Shown here: piece by piece, positions 59,032-60,000 of the stretch
How the letters are laid out: each line of letters opens with the position of its first letter
Numbering within the stretch: the stretch's first letter is position 1
Source of the DNA: Nymphaea colorata
Lineage: Eukaryota; Streptophyta; Magnoliopsida; Nymphaeales; Nymphaeaceae
Direction: 5' to 3'
Assembly: GCF_008831285.2 (NCBI RefSeq)
Contig: NC_045145.1
Coordinates: 19,840,802-19,900,801 of the forward strand
DNA: 60,000 bases
Notes under the pieces: model-generated
Databases searched by the model: none
What the model was told of the DNA's origin: nothing
Seen by the model: only the letters and a program-made list of their open reading frames with translations
Position numbers and translations under genes: made by a program

Positions 59032-60000
59032 TAAACACCTTCTCTGTGAAATACTGTTCATTAAAGTACGCATAATTGCATCTCATGAATCTCGCCAGAG
59101 TTGGAAGAGTGTGTTGATCTCATCTACACTCTCAAGATCGTTTTAAGTACATAAAACATGGTGGATGTGTACTCAATTCCGAGTACACCTTGTATTGGGC
59201 CTAGGGACTGCCCAATAAATCCCTTTTAGTTCATTCATCCAAGCTGAAATCCGGCTAGACCGGCAACCATGAAAGTAACTCGAATCCTGGTTCCGTAGCT
59301 AGAGGCTGAGTATCAGCCGAAATCGGAGCTGGCTTGCTTTAGGTGATGATATTATTTTCATAGTATGCAGTACGTGGAAAAAAATGTATTGCTATGTATC
59401 TTACAGATACAACTATGAAGTATATATATAATTAGGAATATTTCATAGTCTGAGTTATATATATCCGCCGCTAAATGTATCAGAACAAAAATTAACCTCA
59501 ATTATTAGTGTCAGATCTTGAATGGCATAACCTAGAAATCATACAGAAACAGTTGGCCGATTAATCTAATCCGTGAGACTTCCGGCGAAAAGGTCTTCCA
59601 TTCTGAGCTTTAACCTGCCTTGAATGTTTAACTTGTCCTACAATCTATACCTTTTAATGTTCATCCACATGCGCATACGAGGCCTTAGATGAAAGTGTAA
59701 TACTTGACTTAGATATCATATTCATGAGATTCAATTCATTATCATTTGTTGGTGTATGGAACCTGATCCTTTGTAAGGGCACTTATGTCATTTTGTTTAA
59801 ATGCGGCTTTCGCCCAAATCCTTATGTTGAGAGGAGGGCCTCAATTTTACTGAGTCTTTTATGAGAGTGTCTGTTTTTTTATCTGTGAGTGAATAGTAAA
59901 AGATCTGTGCAACCGTAGACGTAGGAGAATTTTGCTTCGAACCACATAAATATTTGCCTTCTTCCTTGTTGTTTCTAATCCCCTCTTGAGAGTGCGAAAA

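Larger units (their letters stand above)
56646..60000. other. Region downstream of the bHLH gene
   Basis: The first 300-400 bases are probably 3' UTR. A GC-rich patch with two competing hairpins lies at about 57230-57300, a (CT)n(TA)n tract at 58056-58122 and a MITE-like element at 58794-59031. No open frame with a recognisable domain up to the window edge. Confidence 0.6.

Overview
The window is nuclear DNA of a flowering plant. Four protein genes belong to plant-specific families: a DYW-type PPR protein, the chloroplast import receptor TOC64/OEP64, a DELLA growth repressor and a TMO5/bHLH30-type transcription factor. A plant-type Ty1/copia retrotransposon sits between them. Introns follow the GT-AG rule and intergenic DNA is AT-rich, with (AT)n, (GA)n and (GAA)n tracts and small MITE-like elements. 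I cannot name the species or family from sequence alone.

Layout: 62-2092 (+) is an intronless DYW PPR gene whose 5' leader is cut by the window edge. 5716-17706 (+) is TOC64, split into 13 exons that join to 589 codons; two of its introns carry internal tandem duplications. 23623-25476 (-) is an intronless DELLA gene of 617 residues with a long GA/CT-rich upstream region. 29746-34586 is one complete copia element coded on the minus strand: 287-bp LTRs differing at one base, a GGCAG target duplication, a primer binding site and a polypurine tract. Its gag-pol frame is broken once, at an A10 run near the 3' end. From 34.6 to 54.8 kb I find no convincing gene, only MITE-like elements, tandem repeats, microsatellites and one possible LINE remnant. 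54821-56645 (+) is a two-exon bHLH gene with an ACT-like C-terminus. The last 3.3 kb is non-coding, with a structured GC-rich patch and one MITE-like element.

The genes are independent units, not a pathway cluster. PPR-DYW proteins edit organelle RNA, TOC64 docks chaperone-bound preproteins at the chloroplast surface, DELLA is the gibberellin-controlled repressor, and bHLH30/TMO5 proteins act in vascular and growth patterning. The youngest structural event is the copia insertion, about 4.3 kb upstream of the DELLA start codon and in the same orientation. I found no evidence of an undescribed multi-gene system. The most useful leads are the retroelement's two apparent lesions and its position relative to DELLA, the intron duplications in TOC64, the two glycines in the bHLH helix 1, and the GC-rich patch at 57.2 kb with mutually exclusive hairpins.
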